A DNA stretch of 64,000 bases from Methylobacterium durans (GCF_003173715.1 NZ_CP029550.1:1798001-1862000); one strand, 5' to 3'. Positions 43,784 through 52,283 are shown, counted from the first letter of the stretch. The notes: generated by a model from the letters alone, not told the origin. A program made the numbers and translations.

Positions 43784-44548
43784 TCACGCCTGCCCAGTTC
43801 GGCGCAGAAGATGCAGGTAGTTCGAATTAAAGTGAGCGAAGGCTTGTAGACGGGCAACATCCGGAACCGTCAGCACGCCCTTGGCCAGAGTGATCAGGCC
43901 ATCCGCGCGCAGCTGCTGCAGGGTGCGGTTCATGTGAACGGGCGAGATCCCCAGCGCGTCGGCCAGCTCGTTCTGCGTCAGTGGAAGGTAACAGCTGTTT
44001 GGTTCCGCAAGTCCGACAGCCTGAAGGCGCACCAGCAGCTCGCAGAAGAGGTGGGCTGTCTGAGCTTCTGAGGAGCGCTGGCCCATGCCGGTGAGCCATT
44101 CGCGCAGGATGCCCTCATCGACCAGCGTCGCCCACCACAAGGCGCGGGTGATGCGGGGATGGTTCAAGGTCAGTTCCGCAATGCTCTCGCTTGAGATCGC
44201 CACCATCGTGCACCGGCTCAGCGTGCAGATGCTGTGATCCATGAAGCCGAGGATGGCGACGTGCAGATCGCAGAAGTCGCCTGGGATCAGGAAGGCCAGG
44301 ATCTGGCGCTTGCCGTCCGGCAGGACTTTGTAGCGACAGGCCAGTCCGCTCATGACGAGGTGGACCACCTCCGGCCGCTCACCTTCCTGGATGAGATCCT
44401 GCCGCGCCTCGACCTCGCGTGTTCGGGCGCACAATTCCTCCAGTGTAACCTTGTCTGCCGCTGAGAGAGCGGCCCCGTGTTCGAGCTTCAGGATCAGCGG
44501 GTTCGACGCTGGCCGTAGGCATGATGGGCTGGATGCGAAATCGGCCAT
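43784..44548 (-). CDS. Crp/Fnr family transcriptional regulator
   Basis: A 254-aa regulator. Residues 30-150 are a cyclic-nucleotide-binding-like beta roll (LIQEGERPEVVHLVMSGLAC, RQILAFLIPGDFCDLHVAIL) and the C-terminal winged helix has LTQNELADALGISPVHMNRT as the recognition region. No Cys cluster for an iron-sulphur centre is visible, so the signal is unlikely to be oxygen via an Fnr-type cluster. ATG 44548 gives the usual length; the frame is open from 44647. Targets unknown. Confidence 0.87.
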   Translation of the reverse strand: MADFASSPSCLRPASNPLILKLEHGAALSAADKVTLEELCARTREVEARQDLIQEGERPEVVHLVMSGLACRYKVLPDGKRQILAFLIPGDFCDLHVAILGFMDHSICTLSRCTMVAISSESIAELTLNHPRITRALWWATLVDEGILREWLTGMGQRSSEAQTAHLFCELLVRLQAVGLAEPNSCYLPLTQNELADALGISPVHMNRTLQQLRADGLITLAKGVLTVPDVARLQAFAHFNSNYLHLLRRTGQA

Positions 44549-44664
44549 CCGCCAGCTAGATAGCCATAGGACGCTGAGGTCAAACTGCCAGTCCCTCTGA
44601 CAAGCTGGCAGAAACCCAGCCGCGCCATATGCCAAAGCTGGAAGCACGCATTTCTTCGTCGAAG

Positions 44665-45051
44665 CTATGCCGTACGCCCGACGTCAAACCAGACACTCTC
44701 CAGCACTTTTGCTCGCCAGTCTGCCTGGGCTGGAGCCAACTGGACGATGTGCATGATGGCCTCATCCAAGGCATCCAGCCCTCCGGCCTCGTAGATGTCC
44801 TCACCGAACCGGTGCAGATCTGCCCAATGATCCGCGTCGATCGAGTTGCCGACGGGACAGCTGAAATCGGGTCCGAACCGGGTTCTTCCGGGCTCGCGCC
44901 ACGTGGTGAGATTTCCGCCATCGCTCACGGCACTGAAAATAGAGCCTGCCGCTTCATTCTCTGCGATAGCTTCCAGCAGAGCGTCAGCCGCGTCTTCAGC
45001 TAAAGTTGCCCGCTGGTGCAGCACCGCTGCAGCTTCTGGATCATCCGTCAT
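44665..45051 (-). CDS. hypothetical protein
   Basis: A 128-aa acidic protein (MTDDPEAAAVLHQRATLAED start) with a helical N-terminal half and WADLHRFGEDIYEAGGLDAL. No family is recognised. Codon use is typical and the next gene upstream ends ten bases before it, so the two probably form an operon. Confidence 0.5.
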   Translation of the reverse strand: MTDDPEAAAVLHQRATLAEDAADALLEAIAENEAAGSIFSAVSDGGNLTTWREPGRTRFGPDFSCPVGNSIDADHWADLHRFGEDIYEAGGLDALDEAIMHIVQLAPAQADWRAKVLESVWFDVGRTA

Positions 45052-45060
45052 GTCTGATCC

Positions 45061-45384
45061 TCACGCAAGCTGATGAGCAAGCTCTTCATCTTCGCGCGAG
45101 CGCGTTGCTGCGTCGAGCCCGCGTGCAGAGCACCAAGCTGCAAAGGCGCGCTCGCGTGCCTCGTATGCTGAGCGCAAGGCGCTATCTGGCTCGCCACGCC
45201 CGCTTGGCTTGTCGCGGTGGAAGTATGGGTTGCCGCCGTGAAGGCCCCGAACTTCGCGCGCCCAAGGCTCATCTGCGGCGGCGAACTGCTCATCGATCTG
45301 CGCAAGCCGAACTGGATGCACCACGGCAGAGCTCCTTTTGGATGAGGAAACCCTCCCCGCCCACATCATCTCTGGCAACGCCAA
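45061..45384 (-). CDS. hypothetical protein
   Basis: A 107-aa protein whose centre (DEQFAAADEPWAREVRGLHG) and Glu/Arg-rich end (YEARERAFAAWCSARGLDAA) suggest a helical soluble protein. The start may be an internal codon near 45320, since the first 20 residues are not typical. No family is recognised. Confidence 0.4.
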   Translation of the reverse strand: MALPEMMWAGRVSSSKRSSAVVHPVRLAQIDEQFAAADEPWAREVRGLHGGNPYFHRDKPSGRGEPDSALRSAYEARERAFAAWCSARGLDAATRSREDEELAHQLA

Positions 45385-45575
45385 ATGTTATAGGAAGTAA
45401 TGCTCGCAGGAACTCGCTACCCGAGCGATCCTTCAAGGCGTTGGACAGCCGGAAATGGACGAAGGCCAAACGCTGAAACGTCAATTCTGACGTTGTAACA
45501 GTCAGGCGCTTTAGGTTTTCTGGACGACCGCTCTGGCACTGCCGCGGAACGATAAAGCCGGCAGCAACGTTTTTC

Positions 45576-45609
45576 TTGTGCGGTGCAACATGGCCGCAGA
45601 GGAGCGGGT
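45576..45609 (+). promoter_or_regulatory. promoter-like segment, copy 2, with TGTGC-N3-GCAACA motif
   Basis: TTGTGCGGTGCAACAT (45576-45591) is followed by GGCCGCAGAGGAGCGGGT and ATG 45610. The block repeats that at 42797 almost base for base. GAGGAG serves as ribosome binding site. The palindromic core may be an operator. Confidence 0.5.
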
Positions 45610-45807
45610 ATGATCGGGCCAGCAGAAATCGAGGACATGCTGTCGGAGTATGCCGACGCACAGCCCAGCCCCGACGACCTGATGTCGACAGAGCTTCAGA
45701 GCTGGCCGCCCAGCCACCGGTCGTGGGGCGCAGGGCCTATCGCGTCTGTCACTGAAGAACTTCTGCCCGTCGAGGACCTCGGGCAGACAGCCGCTGTTCT
45801 GGGGTGA
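45610..45807 (+). CDS. small hypothetical protein
   Basis: A 65-aa acidic protein, MIGPAEIEDMLSEYADAQPS start. No family is recognised. ATG 45610 has the ribosome binding site GAGGAG six bases upstream and a conserved promoter-like block before it, which supports expression. Confidence 0.5.
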   Translation: MIGPAEIEDMLSEYADAQPSPDDLMSTELQSWPPSHRSWGAGPIASVTEELLPVEDLGQTAAVLG

Positions 45808-46043
45808 GTAGTATCAGCAGAAGTAAGGCGCCTTCAAAAGACCACAATGTTTGGTTAAATAAGGGGTATCGGACCAGATCCATTCGGCCCGCTCTCGATC
45901 GAGCGCCGAGCCCGGTTTCCCGTCTTTTTCAAAGTTTGATCGCTGCCCTATCCGCAGCGCACCTGTCGCTCGCTTCTAGCTGCGACACTCCTGAACACAC
46001 GCGCCGACCGACGGCTTCTGCCGTAGCGGCCTATGGATTTCGC

Positions 46044-46196
46044 ATGCACATCACTACTGAACTGAAGCCCACGGCGGCACAGTCGCGCTCTTTAGCTGGC
46101 GCCAAGCCGGCTATCTCCAATTCTGTTTGGAAGCCGCAGCCCTGCGGTCTCACCCGCGAAGAATTGCGTAAGATCGTCCTAGAGCAGCTCGGCTGA
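46044..46196 (+). CDS. possible small hypothetical protein
   Basis: A 50-aa frame starting [19 protein letters not shown] and ending [15 protein letters not shown]. The C-terminal helix looks like genuine protein. A longer reading of the same frame from 45804 includes a basic stretch without features, so the true start is unclear. Confidence 0.35.
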   Translation: MHITTELKPTAAQSRSLAGAKPAISNSVWKPQPCGLTREELRKIVLEQLG

Positions 46197-46526
46197 CCTA
46201 CAGAAACCCGCTCCCTGAGTGACCCTTGAAGGCGTTCGCCCGAAAGATGTAGCCCAGCGCCGCGCGCGAGTCGCGATGTCCACTCTGCTCATGATGAGGG
46301 CGAGATCGCCGCCGCGCTCGGCCGCCGTCGTGATGTAGCCGGTCCGGAACGAGTGCGCCCCAAAGGTCGAGACATTGAGGCCAGCGGTTTTCGTGTAACC
46401 CTTCACGATCTCGGCGATGCTAGCGGCACTGCTCGGGCATCCGCACTCATTGTAGCGCCCTCCACCGTTCCGAGAGGTCGAGCATAGCTTCCGGAGGTTG
46501 GACAGGATCTTGGAATGGGTTGCCAA
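46195..46526 (-). pseudogene. tyrosine recombinase (integrase) C-terminal remnant, frameshifted
   Basis: The minus strand reads [20 protein letters not shown], the H-x-x-R box of a tyrosine recombinase, then MSRVD. There one missing C shifts the frame; restoring it gives [20 protein letters not shown] and a stop, close to the catalytic-Tyr region of the family. The N-terminal part is absent. It may be the far half of the integrase cut at 58036, or a relic of another element. Confidence 0.65.
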
Positions 46527-46571
46527 TGCTCCAGTGAATGAGCCGAGTGACGCTTGTCCCCCGTGACCTAA

Positions 46572-47422
46572 GAGCCTCTAACAAAACCGGTTGCGGCGCG
46601 TTGAGAGGAGATGGCGAAACCGCTCCTTCCCGACGGCTTATGGGCCGTGATCGCCCCGCTGCTGCCGCCTGAACCGGCCAAGCCTAAGGGTGGGCGCCCT
46701 CGAACATCCGACCGCGTAGCGCTGACCGGCATCTTGTTCGTGTTGCGCTCGGGCACGCCTTGGGAGCTGCTGCCGCGCGAGATGGGCTGCGGCTCGGGCA
46801 TGACCTGCTGGCGACGCCTGCGCGACTGGCAGAAGGCTGGAGTGTGGGACCGTCTGCAACAGGCGCTGCTCGACCGGCTGGGACGCCAGAACGGCATCGA
46901 CTTCAGTCGCGCTTCGCTCGACAGCGCCTCGATTGCCGCCAAAAGGGGGGCTCGGCGACGGGCCCGAACCCGACTGATCGCGGCAAGCCGGGCACGAAGC
47001 GCCACGTCCTCACCGATGCGAAGGGCATCCCTCTCGCGCTGAGCCTCACAGGGGCCAACGTGCACGACAGCCGGATGCTGGAGGAGGTCGTGGATGCCGT
47101 CCCGCCGATCCGCCAGTGCTGGGGACGACCGCGCAAACGCCCCGCCCGGCTGTATGCCGATAAGGCTTACGACCACCGCCGCTGCCGTCGGGCTCTTACC
47201 CGCCGGCGCATCCAGCACCGCATCGCCCGCCGCGGCATCGAGAGCAGTCAGCGTCTCGGGCGTCACAGGTGGGTGGTCGAGAGGACGCTGGCCTGGTTTG
47301 CCCAGTTCCGCCGCCTTGCCATTCGCTACGAGCGGCGGAGAGATATCCATCTCGCCTTCTCCACGCTGGCCGCAGCCCTCATCGTCTGGCGCTTCATCGA
47401 ACGATGGTTTTGTTAGACGCTC
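46572..47422 (+). mobile_element. IS5-family (IS427-type) insertion sequence
   Basis: Terminal repeats GAGCCTCTAACAAAACC at 46572 and, inverted, GGTTTTGTTAGACGCTC ending at 47422 differ at one base. The element is 851 bp and flanked by TAA on each side (46569-46571, 47423-47425), the TNA-type target duplication of the IS427 group. Confidence 0.85.
46611..47416 (+). CDS. IS5-family transposase (two frames joined by -1 frameshift)
   Basis: The first frame (46611-47042) gives MAKPLLPDGLWAVIAPLLPP through the first catalytic Asp region (ASLDSASIAAK). The rest of the DDE domain is in the -1 frame and runs to 47416: GGSATGPNPTDRGKPGTKRH, second Asp in LTGANVHDSRM, Glu in RWVVERTLAWF. The slip point is AAAAGGGGGG at 46941-46950. 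Programmed frameshifting at such runs is normal for this IS group, so the element is probably functional. Confidence 0.85.
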
Positions 47423-47530
47423 TAACATTACAGTTGCAGGGTGAGGCTCCTATCTGAGTGGTTTCGGATGGGAGAGCGCGATGTCCTCAACCTCGCTCGT
47501 GATCCTCCCCTGTTTCAGTGGACACGGAGG

Positions 47531-48394
47531 TTACGTTGCCCAGCGCTGCTCAGCTTGCTCAGGCGTACGGTAGCCGAGGGCGGAGTGGAGGCGCTGTCGG
47601 TTGTAGTAGCCCTCGATGTAGGCGAACAGGTCGCGACGTGCCTCGTCGCGGGTTGCCCATCGGCGCTGATGGACGAGTTCGACCTTGAGTGTGTGGAAGA
47701 AGCTTTCCATCGGGGCATTGTCGAAGCAGCATCCTGTCCGGCTCATCGAGGCGACCGCCCCTACGACGGCGAGTTGCTCGCCGTAAGCTGCCGCAGCGTA
47801 TTGGCTCCCGCGATCCGAATGACAGATGAGCCCGGCAGCTGGCCGTTGCCGCTGGGTGGCCATCATCAACGCGGCCAGGGTCAACTCGATGCGCATGTGC
47901 TCGCGCATGGCCCATCCCACGAGCTTGCGGGTGGCCAGATCCAGCACGGCCGCGAGGTAGAGCCAGCCCTCGCCAGTCGCCAGGTAGGTGATGTCGGCTA
48001 GCCAGACGCGGTTGGGGGCTGCCGCCACGAAGGTCTGCTGCAGGAGGTTGGGAGCGAGCGGCAGGGGATGATTGCTGTCGGTGGTGCACGGGCGATAGCG
48101 GCGGCCTGCCAGAGCCCGGATGCCGTGTCGGCGCATCAGCCGCTCGATGCGGCCTCGGCTGACGCCGCGTCCCTCCGCGCGCAGAGCGGCATGCATCCGC
48201 GGTGAGCCGTAGCGGCTCTTGTGCTGTTCCTGCAGGCGTCGCACGTCCGCCAGCAAGGTACGGTTCTCCTGGGCGCGGCGGCTCTCAGGCCGGGAGCGCC
48301 AGGCATAATACCCACTGGCCGAGACCCCGAGCACGCGGCACATGAGACGCACCGGCCAGATGCTTCCATGCTGCTCGATGAAGCGAAACGTCAT
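47531..48394 (-). CDS. IS3-family transposase OrfB (integrase catalytic domain)
   Basis: A 287-aa protein with HTH_21 start (RLMCRVLGVSASGYYAWRSR) and an rve catalytic core: first Asp WLADITYLATGEGW, second Asp LICHSDRGSQYA, Glu in NAPMESFFHTLKVE, ending YNRQRLHSALGYRTPEQAE. It overlaps OrfA by four bases; in this family the active OrfAB fusion is usually made by frameshifting. Confidence 0.92.
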   Translation of the reverse strand: MTFRFIEQHGSIWPVRLMCRVLGVSASGYYAWRSRPESRRAQENRTLLADVRRLQEQHKSRYGSPRMHAALRAEGRGVSRGRIERLMRRHGIRALAGRRYRPCTTDSNHPLPLAPNLLQQTFVAAAPNRVWLADITYLATGEGWLYLAAVLDLATRKLVGWAMREHMRIELTLAALMMATQRQRPAAGLICHSDRGSQYAAAAYGEQLAVVGAVASMSRTGCCFDNAPMESFFHTLKVELVHQRRWATRDEARRDLFAYIEGYYNRQRLHSALGYRTPEQAEQRWAT

Positions 48395-48762
48395 TTCGGC
48401 ACCTCCGCGAAGATGCCGATGGCTTTTTTTAGTATGTCGCGCTCCATGCGCGTGCGATCGAGTTCGCGCCGCAGGCGAGCGATCTCGGCGGCCTGATCGG
48501 CCGGTGAGGTCAGAGGCGAAGCCGCCACAGGCGTAGGCCCACTGCCGACCACACGTGGCGGGCTGTCCTGTAGGCTCGCGCGCCAGGCCCGCAGCATCGA
48601 GGGCTGGATGCCAAGCTCGGCTGCGATCTGCATCTGCGGCCGGCCGCTGCTCTCCAGAAGGGCCACGGCCTCACGCTTGAACTCAGGCGTGAACGTTCGT
48701 TTCGTTGTCCCCATCAGACACCTTCCAGCCCCCGTAGGAGCGTAGCAGAGGTGTCCACTCAT
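48391..48762 (-). CDS. IS3-family transposase OrfA (helix-turn-helix)
   Basis: A 123-aa protein. The HTH_Tnp_1 part is KRTFTPEFKREAVALLESSG and PQMQIAAELGIQPSMLRAWR, followed by a leucine-zipper-like helix (EIARLRRELDRTRMERDILK) for multimerisation. The first 14 residues lie in the terminal repeat region; a start at ATG 48714 (MGTTKRTFTPEF) is likely. Confidence 0.88.
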   Translation of the reverse strand: MSGHLCYAPTGAGRCLMGTTKRTFTPEFKREAVALLESSGRPQMQIAAELGIQPSMLRAWRASLQDSPPRVVGSGPTPVAASPLTSPADQAAEIARLRRELDRTRMERDILKKAIGIFAEVPK

Positions 48763-50112
48763 TCAGAGGAAGATCACTCGAATCCACGCTGGAGCTCTGG
48801 TCGACGACACTGCGGCAGGCCAAGCAGCGCATCCGCCCGCTGTTTGCCGCCCCGAGCGTCGCCGCCTCCGCCAACGCCTTCCTGGAGGGCTTGCTTGGGG
48901 GTGAGCGGCGCAAGACCGGCTGGATGCGGGCTGAAGCTGCTGGTGATCCAGGCCCCTGGCGCCAGCAGGCTGTCCTCGGTCGCACGCACTGGGACGCGGA
49001 GGCGCTGCGGGACGTGGTGCGTGACTACGTCCTCGAGACGCTCGGCTCACCTGACGCGGTGGTGGTGATCGACGAGACCGGCTTCTTGAAGCAGGGCAGA
49101 GCCTCGTGCGGTGTGGGCCGGCAGTACACAGGCTCAGCTGGCAAGATCACCAACTGCCAGATCGGGGTGTTTGCCGCCTACGTCTCGGATCAGGGCCACG
49201 CCTTCATCGATCGTCAGCTGTACCTGCCCAAAGCCTGGGCCGGAGACCCGGCTCGAAGGCGGACGGCGCATGTGCCGGAGGCCATCACCTTTGCCACCAA
49301 GCCGCAGCTGGCGCTGGCCATGATCGAGCGGGCGATAAAGGCAGAGGTGCCGTTTGCGTGGGTTGCGGCTGACAGCATCTACGGGGTTGGCGAGATCGAG
49401 CTGGCGCTGCGCCGTGCGTACAAGGGCTACGTGCTCGGTGTCACGGGTCAGCATCGGTTCTGGTCCTGGGACCAAAACCTCGACGTCGCGGGCACCGCCG
49501 AGGAGATCGCCAAGGATCTCTCCAAGACAGACTGGATCCGGCTCTCGGCCGGATCTGGCACGAAGGGACCGCGCCTGTTCGACTGGGCCTACCTGCCGCT
49601 GGCCACGCTGCCGGCGGATGCGCTCGACGCCGCTCTTGATCAGAGCGTGTGGACGCGCGGCCTGCTCGTGCGGCGCAGCCTGTCGGACGGGAGCTTCTCC
49701 TACTTCACCACTTGGTGCCCGGTCGGCACGCCGGTGCAGACGCTGGTGGCCGTGGAGGGGCGACGCTGGGCCATCGAGGACGCGTTCGAGACCGCCAAGA
49801 CGGAGCTCGGGCTGGCCCACAACGAGAGCCGTTCGTGGCACGGCTGGCACCGGCACGTCAGCTTGGTGATGCTGGCTTTTGCGATGTTGGCGCGGGTGCG
49901 CCGGTTGGCCAACGGAACGCCCCCAAAAACGCCGCTCATCGCCAAGCTCGCCGGTGCCGTGGTCCATTCAGGAGATCCGGCGCGTGGCGATGCGGCTGGC
50001 GCAGCGGCGCATTGAGCCCGCGCTCGTGCTCGCTTGGTCAGCCTGGCGGCGCGCCCACCAAGCTGCCGCCCGACAGGCGCACCTCAGAACGAAACTGCAA
50101 CTGTAATGCTAA

Positions 50113-50731
50113 GGGCTCGCGGGACTTCTCATGTTCGGAGCACGGTCCGCAGCTAGGCTTTTTAGTCTTTTCCCCCCTTGAGCCTGTTGGGCACGCGGAT
50201 GTTCATCTTCAGCCCGCCCGGCCCAGCTGGGCGGCTTTCTTTTGTGTGCCTGCTCACCAGCTGAACAATGGCCCCGAGGCAACGTTAGCTCGGCAGTGCT
50301 ACGCGGCAGTAGGGTAAGCGAGACGATGCAGGGGTTGCCGAACATCAGGGAGACAGCAGACCTGCGGACCCTCCTGGATCGGCAGGAATGCCAGGTGCAG
50401 CGGGTCCACCGAGCCTATCAGGCGAACCCTGCACACCGGGCCCACAAGGGCCAGCTGGCGCGACAAGTTCTCGGGACTCGACTGGCGCCGCTGGTGTGGC
50501 AGATCCGAAGGGCCCTGATGGAGATCGGGGAGATCAAGGACCGTCCAGCACCCAGGGGTCTGCCGGCTCTGCTGGTCCAGCAGGTCAAACTGATCCTGCT
50601 GGCTCGGACGGTCCGAAGAGGATTACGGGTGCTGCAGGAACGCCAGGTTGTTCTGGATCGTCTCGCCCCGTTGGGTCCGCTGACCTGAACGGCCCGCAGG
50701 CCCAAGACCTGCATGACGCGAGCCCATCCCC
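50113..50731. other. region after the IS cluster, with collagen-like repeat remnant
   Basis: No intact gene is supported. Bases 50340-50710, frame of 50388, show degenerate Gly-x-y repeats; see the next entry. The left part resembles nothing recognised. Confidence 0.4.
50340..50710 (+). pseudogene. collagen-like Gly-x-y repeat remnant
   Basis: In the frame containing ATG 50388 the translation is dominated by triplets with Gly first: GPQGPAGAT, GAAGVADPKGPDGDRGDQGP, GSAGSAGPAGQTDPAGSDGP. About one in four triplets has lost Gly (to Ser, Asp or Arg), and the frame then runs on antisense over the next gene to 51134. No proper start or end is seen. It looks like a decaying collagen-like surface protein gene, perhaps damaged by the neighbouring insertions. 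Confidence 0.55.
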
Positions 50732-50938
50732 TCAGGACAACTGCTCCTCGCCAGCATGCTTCTGTTCCGGGGTGAACTCGACCTCATCGTCGTCGAGAAG
50801 CTCGTCGAGTTCGTCGGCAAGGTCGCTCACCTGGTTCTCGGTCGCGAACAGGCGAATGACTTGGCGGTCGTCGGTCTCCATCGTGAGCTGGTATCCGCCG
50901 GGCACCTCCTCCGTGGAAACGCTGGCGAGAATTTTCAT
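50732..50938 (-). CDS. small acidic hypothetical protein
   Basis: A 68-aa protein starting MKILASVSTEEVPGGYQLTM. It has a short beta part (RQVIRLFATENQV) and a very acidic helix (SDLADELDELLDDDEVEFTP). ATG 50938 is taken because the upstream residues are Arg-rich and unrelated. No family is recognised. Confidence 0.55.
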   Translation of the reverse strand: MKILASVSTEEVPGGYQLTMETDDRQVIRLFATENQVSDLADELDELLDDDEVEFTPEQKHAGEEQLS

Positions 50939-51150
50939 CGCAGACAAGGCCGTTCTCCGTCCTGATAAGCGAAGGGCAACGTGCGGCAATGGCGATCGAC
51001 TCATGCCTCGCCGTCCCGGCGCCGTTCGTTCACGCTACGGGGCGGCCGGTGTCTTCATCATCGATGAGTTCGCAATCGGCCTACAGACGCCCCATCTACA
51101 AGCTACCCTCCGCGCAATCCCGTGCACTGGGTGACGACGGGGAGGCCATC

Positions 51151-51309
51151 ATGGCTCATTCCACGAACAATGGCGCTGCTCAGGCGATTTCGGCGGTAGA
51201 TTTCAACGAGCGCGTGAAACGCATGTTGGTCGACAAGCCCGACCCGAAGAAAGGGAAGCAGTATCAGCGGACGCAGTTCCAGTCCAAGCGGCCAGCCCCG
51301 CAGAAATAG
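51151..51309 (+). CDS. small basic hypothetical protein
   Basis: A 52-aa protein starting MAHSTNNGAAQAISAVDFNE with a Lys/Gln-rich tail (KPDPKKGKQYQRTQFQSKRP). GGAGG lies seven bases before ATG 51151. Twelve bases separate its stop from the next start. Unknown function. Confidence 0.5.
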   Translation: MAHSTNNGAAQAISAVDFNERVKRMLVDKPDPKKGKQYQRTQFQSKRPAPQK

Positions 51310-51321
51310 TCCCACATCACC

Positions 51322-51648
51322 ATGGAATTTGATCCGGCTGAACTGGCGCATCTTCGCGAGATGCGCTGTCTCTCGGAAGACGCGTGCGGTCACACCATCT
51401 ATGCCGGCCTCACGCGTCTCGAATCCGAGGAATATTTCGCGCTGACGCGACCCGGCGGCGCCGATCGCCATGAGGGCGAAGCGTCCGGTGCTCATAATGC
51501 GCGACGCGCCCGTTTTCTGGCGCTGCATCATAGAATGAGGAACGCTCAACTCCAAGCCATGGCACGCGATCGAGCGGCGGGACACAACTTCAACGGACCA
51601 CTTGGTGTCGCCGAGACGCCCAAAGATCCGGGCACGGAGGAAACATGA
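51322..51648 (+). CDS. hypothetical protein
   Basis: A 108-aa protein starting MEFDPAELAHLREMRCLSED. The middle (YAGLTRLESEEYFALTRPGG) and a basic helix (RARFLALHHRMRNAQLQAMA) suggest a soluble helical protein. No family is recognised. Its TGA overlaps the next ATG (ATGA at 51645-51648), so the two are translationally coupled. Confidence 0.55.
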   Translation: MEFDPAELAHLREMRCLSEDACGHTIYAGLTRLESEEYFALTRPGGADRHEGEASGAHNARRARFLALHHRMRNAQLQAMARDRAAGHNFNGPLGVAETPKDPGTEET

Positions 51649-51812
51649 AGAAGCTCGCAACAATGACGACGCTGGCGCTCGTGTGCGCTGGCCGCGTCCT
51701 CGCTCAGGGCCGGCCGGCCGAAAGTGCGTCGGCAGCTTCCGGAAACGCCGAGGAGAACAACAAGCCGCGATCCAATTCAGCAGGCGGCGGTGGCTCCGGT
51801 GGCGGTCAATAA
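51645..51812 (+). CDS. very small secreted Gly-rich protein
   Basis: A 55-aa protein with signal peptide MKKLATMTTLALVCAGRVLA, cleaved probably after VLA, and a short mature part ending in a GGGGSGGGQ tail. GGAGG lies just before ATG 51645. It is followed by a terminator at 51843. The next gene has the same layout (signal peptide, low-complexity body, Gly-rich end in GGQ), so they look like a pair of related secreted peptides. Confidence 0.6.
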   Translation: MKKLATMTTLALVCAGRVLAQGRPAESASAASGNAEENNKPRSNSAGGGGSGGGQ

Positions 51813-51842
51813 GATCGCGCTACGGATGGGTGCGGTGATTGA

Positions 51843-51874
51843 GGCCCGCCCGGTTCGCCGCAGCGGGCCCTTTA
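51843..51874 (+). terminator. terminator-like hairpin
   Basis: GGCCCGC (51843-51849) pairs with GCGGGCC (51863-51869) and is followed by CTTTA. It lies 31 bases past the stop of the small secreted protein. Confidence 0.55.
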
Positions 51875-51970
51875 TGTTGTGCCAAGGATGCCGCATGTTC
51901 CGGCAGCAACCATCAGACATTCGCCACGTTGAACCTCCAGATGCCGGACTGCGTTCGGCAAGGAGATTTC

Positions 51971-52252
51971 ATGAACAAATTAGTAGTTGCCGCGGCTTTG
52001 TCGCTGTCGTTCACATGCTCGGCACTCGCTCAAGGCTTACCAGACGCGCGGGCGCCAAGCGCCACGGGGACTGTCGTTCAGGGACAGTCAAGCAATACTG
52101 GGTCTGGTCGTGGCGTAATCATTGCGCCAAGCGCGACAGGCGCTGAGACCATCACGACGGACTCAGCCGCAGGTGGGAATGCTGGCCAGCCTTCGCGCGC
52201 CGTGCCGCAAGGCAGTTCCGGCAGCGGGGGTAATGGCAGCGGTGGCCAGTAA
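51971..52252 (+). CDS. small secreted Gly/Ser-rich protein
   Basis: A 93-aa protein with signal peptide MNKLVVAAALSLSFTCSALA, then QGLPDARAPSATGTVVQGQS, a Ser/Thr/Gly/Ala-rich body in which APSATG occurs twice, and an end in SGSGGNGSGGQ. AGGAGA precedes ATG 51971. No family is recognised. Such low-complexity secreted peptides may be surface or matrix components. A terminator follows at 52284. Confidence 0.65.
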   Translation: MNKLVVAAALSLSFTCSALAQGLPDARAPSATGTVVQGQSSNTGSGRGVIIAPSATGAETITTDSAAGGNAGQPSRAVPQGSSGSGGNGSGGQ

Positions 52253-52283
52253 CATCTGAACGGCGCATCCCAACTCGACTGAA

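Larger units (their letters stand above)
47500..48776 (-). mobile_element. IS3-family (IS51/IS150-like) insertion sequence
   Basis: Arms beginning TGATCCTCCCCTG (47500) and, inverted, TGATCTTCCTCTG (from 48776) match at most positions and share AGTGGACAC. CTCG is duplicated at 47496-47499 and 48777-48780. Removal restores the host IS701 transposase frame, which confirms the borders. Length 1277 bp. Confidence 0.85.
47481..50106 (+). pseudogene. IS701-family transposase, interrupted and frameshifted
   Basis: ATG 47481 (after GGAGAG) codes only MSSTS before the IS3 insertion. After removing that element with one CTCG copy, the frame joins as MSSTSLESTLELWSTTLRQA and runs on through VVVIDETGFLKQGR and WVAADSIYGVGE (catalytic acids) to about 49965. 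There a second break occurs: the proper ending VPWSIQEIRRVAMRLAQRRI to TAA 50104-50106 is in another frame. The element cannot make active transposase as given. Confidence 0.8.
47426..50108 (+). mobile_element. IS701-family element, interrupted by an IS3-family element
   Basis: CATTACAGTTGCAG at 47426-47439 is repeated inverted as CTGCAACTGTAATG ending at 50108. CTAA flanks both ends (47422-47425 and 50109-50112), matching the YTAR duplication of IS701. The left CTAA is formed by the last base of the IS5-type element plus its TAA duplication, so IS701 landed exactly at that junction. The IS3-family element at 47500-48776 sits inside. Confidence 0.85.

Noticed and set aside
46941..46950. Frame change in the IS5-type transposase as a sequencing error
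   Set aside because: The AAAAGGGGGG slip site and two overlapping frames are the normal organisation of this IS group, so it is treated as programmed frameshifting.
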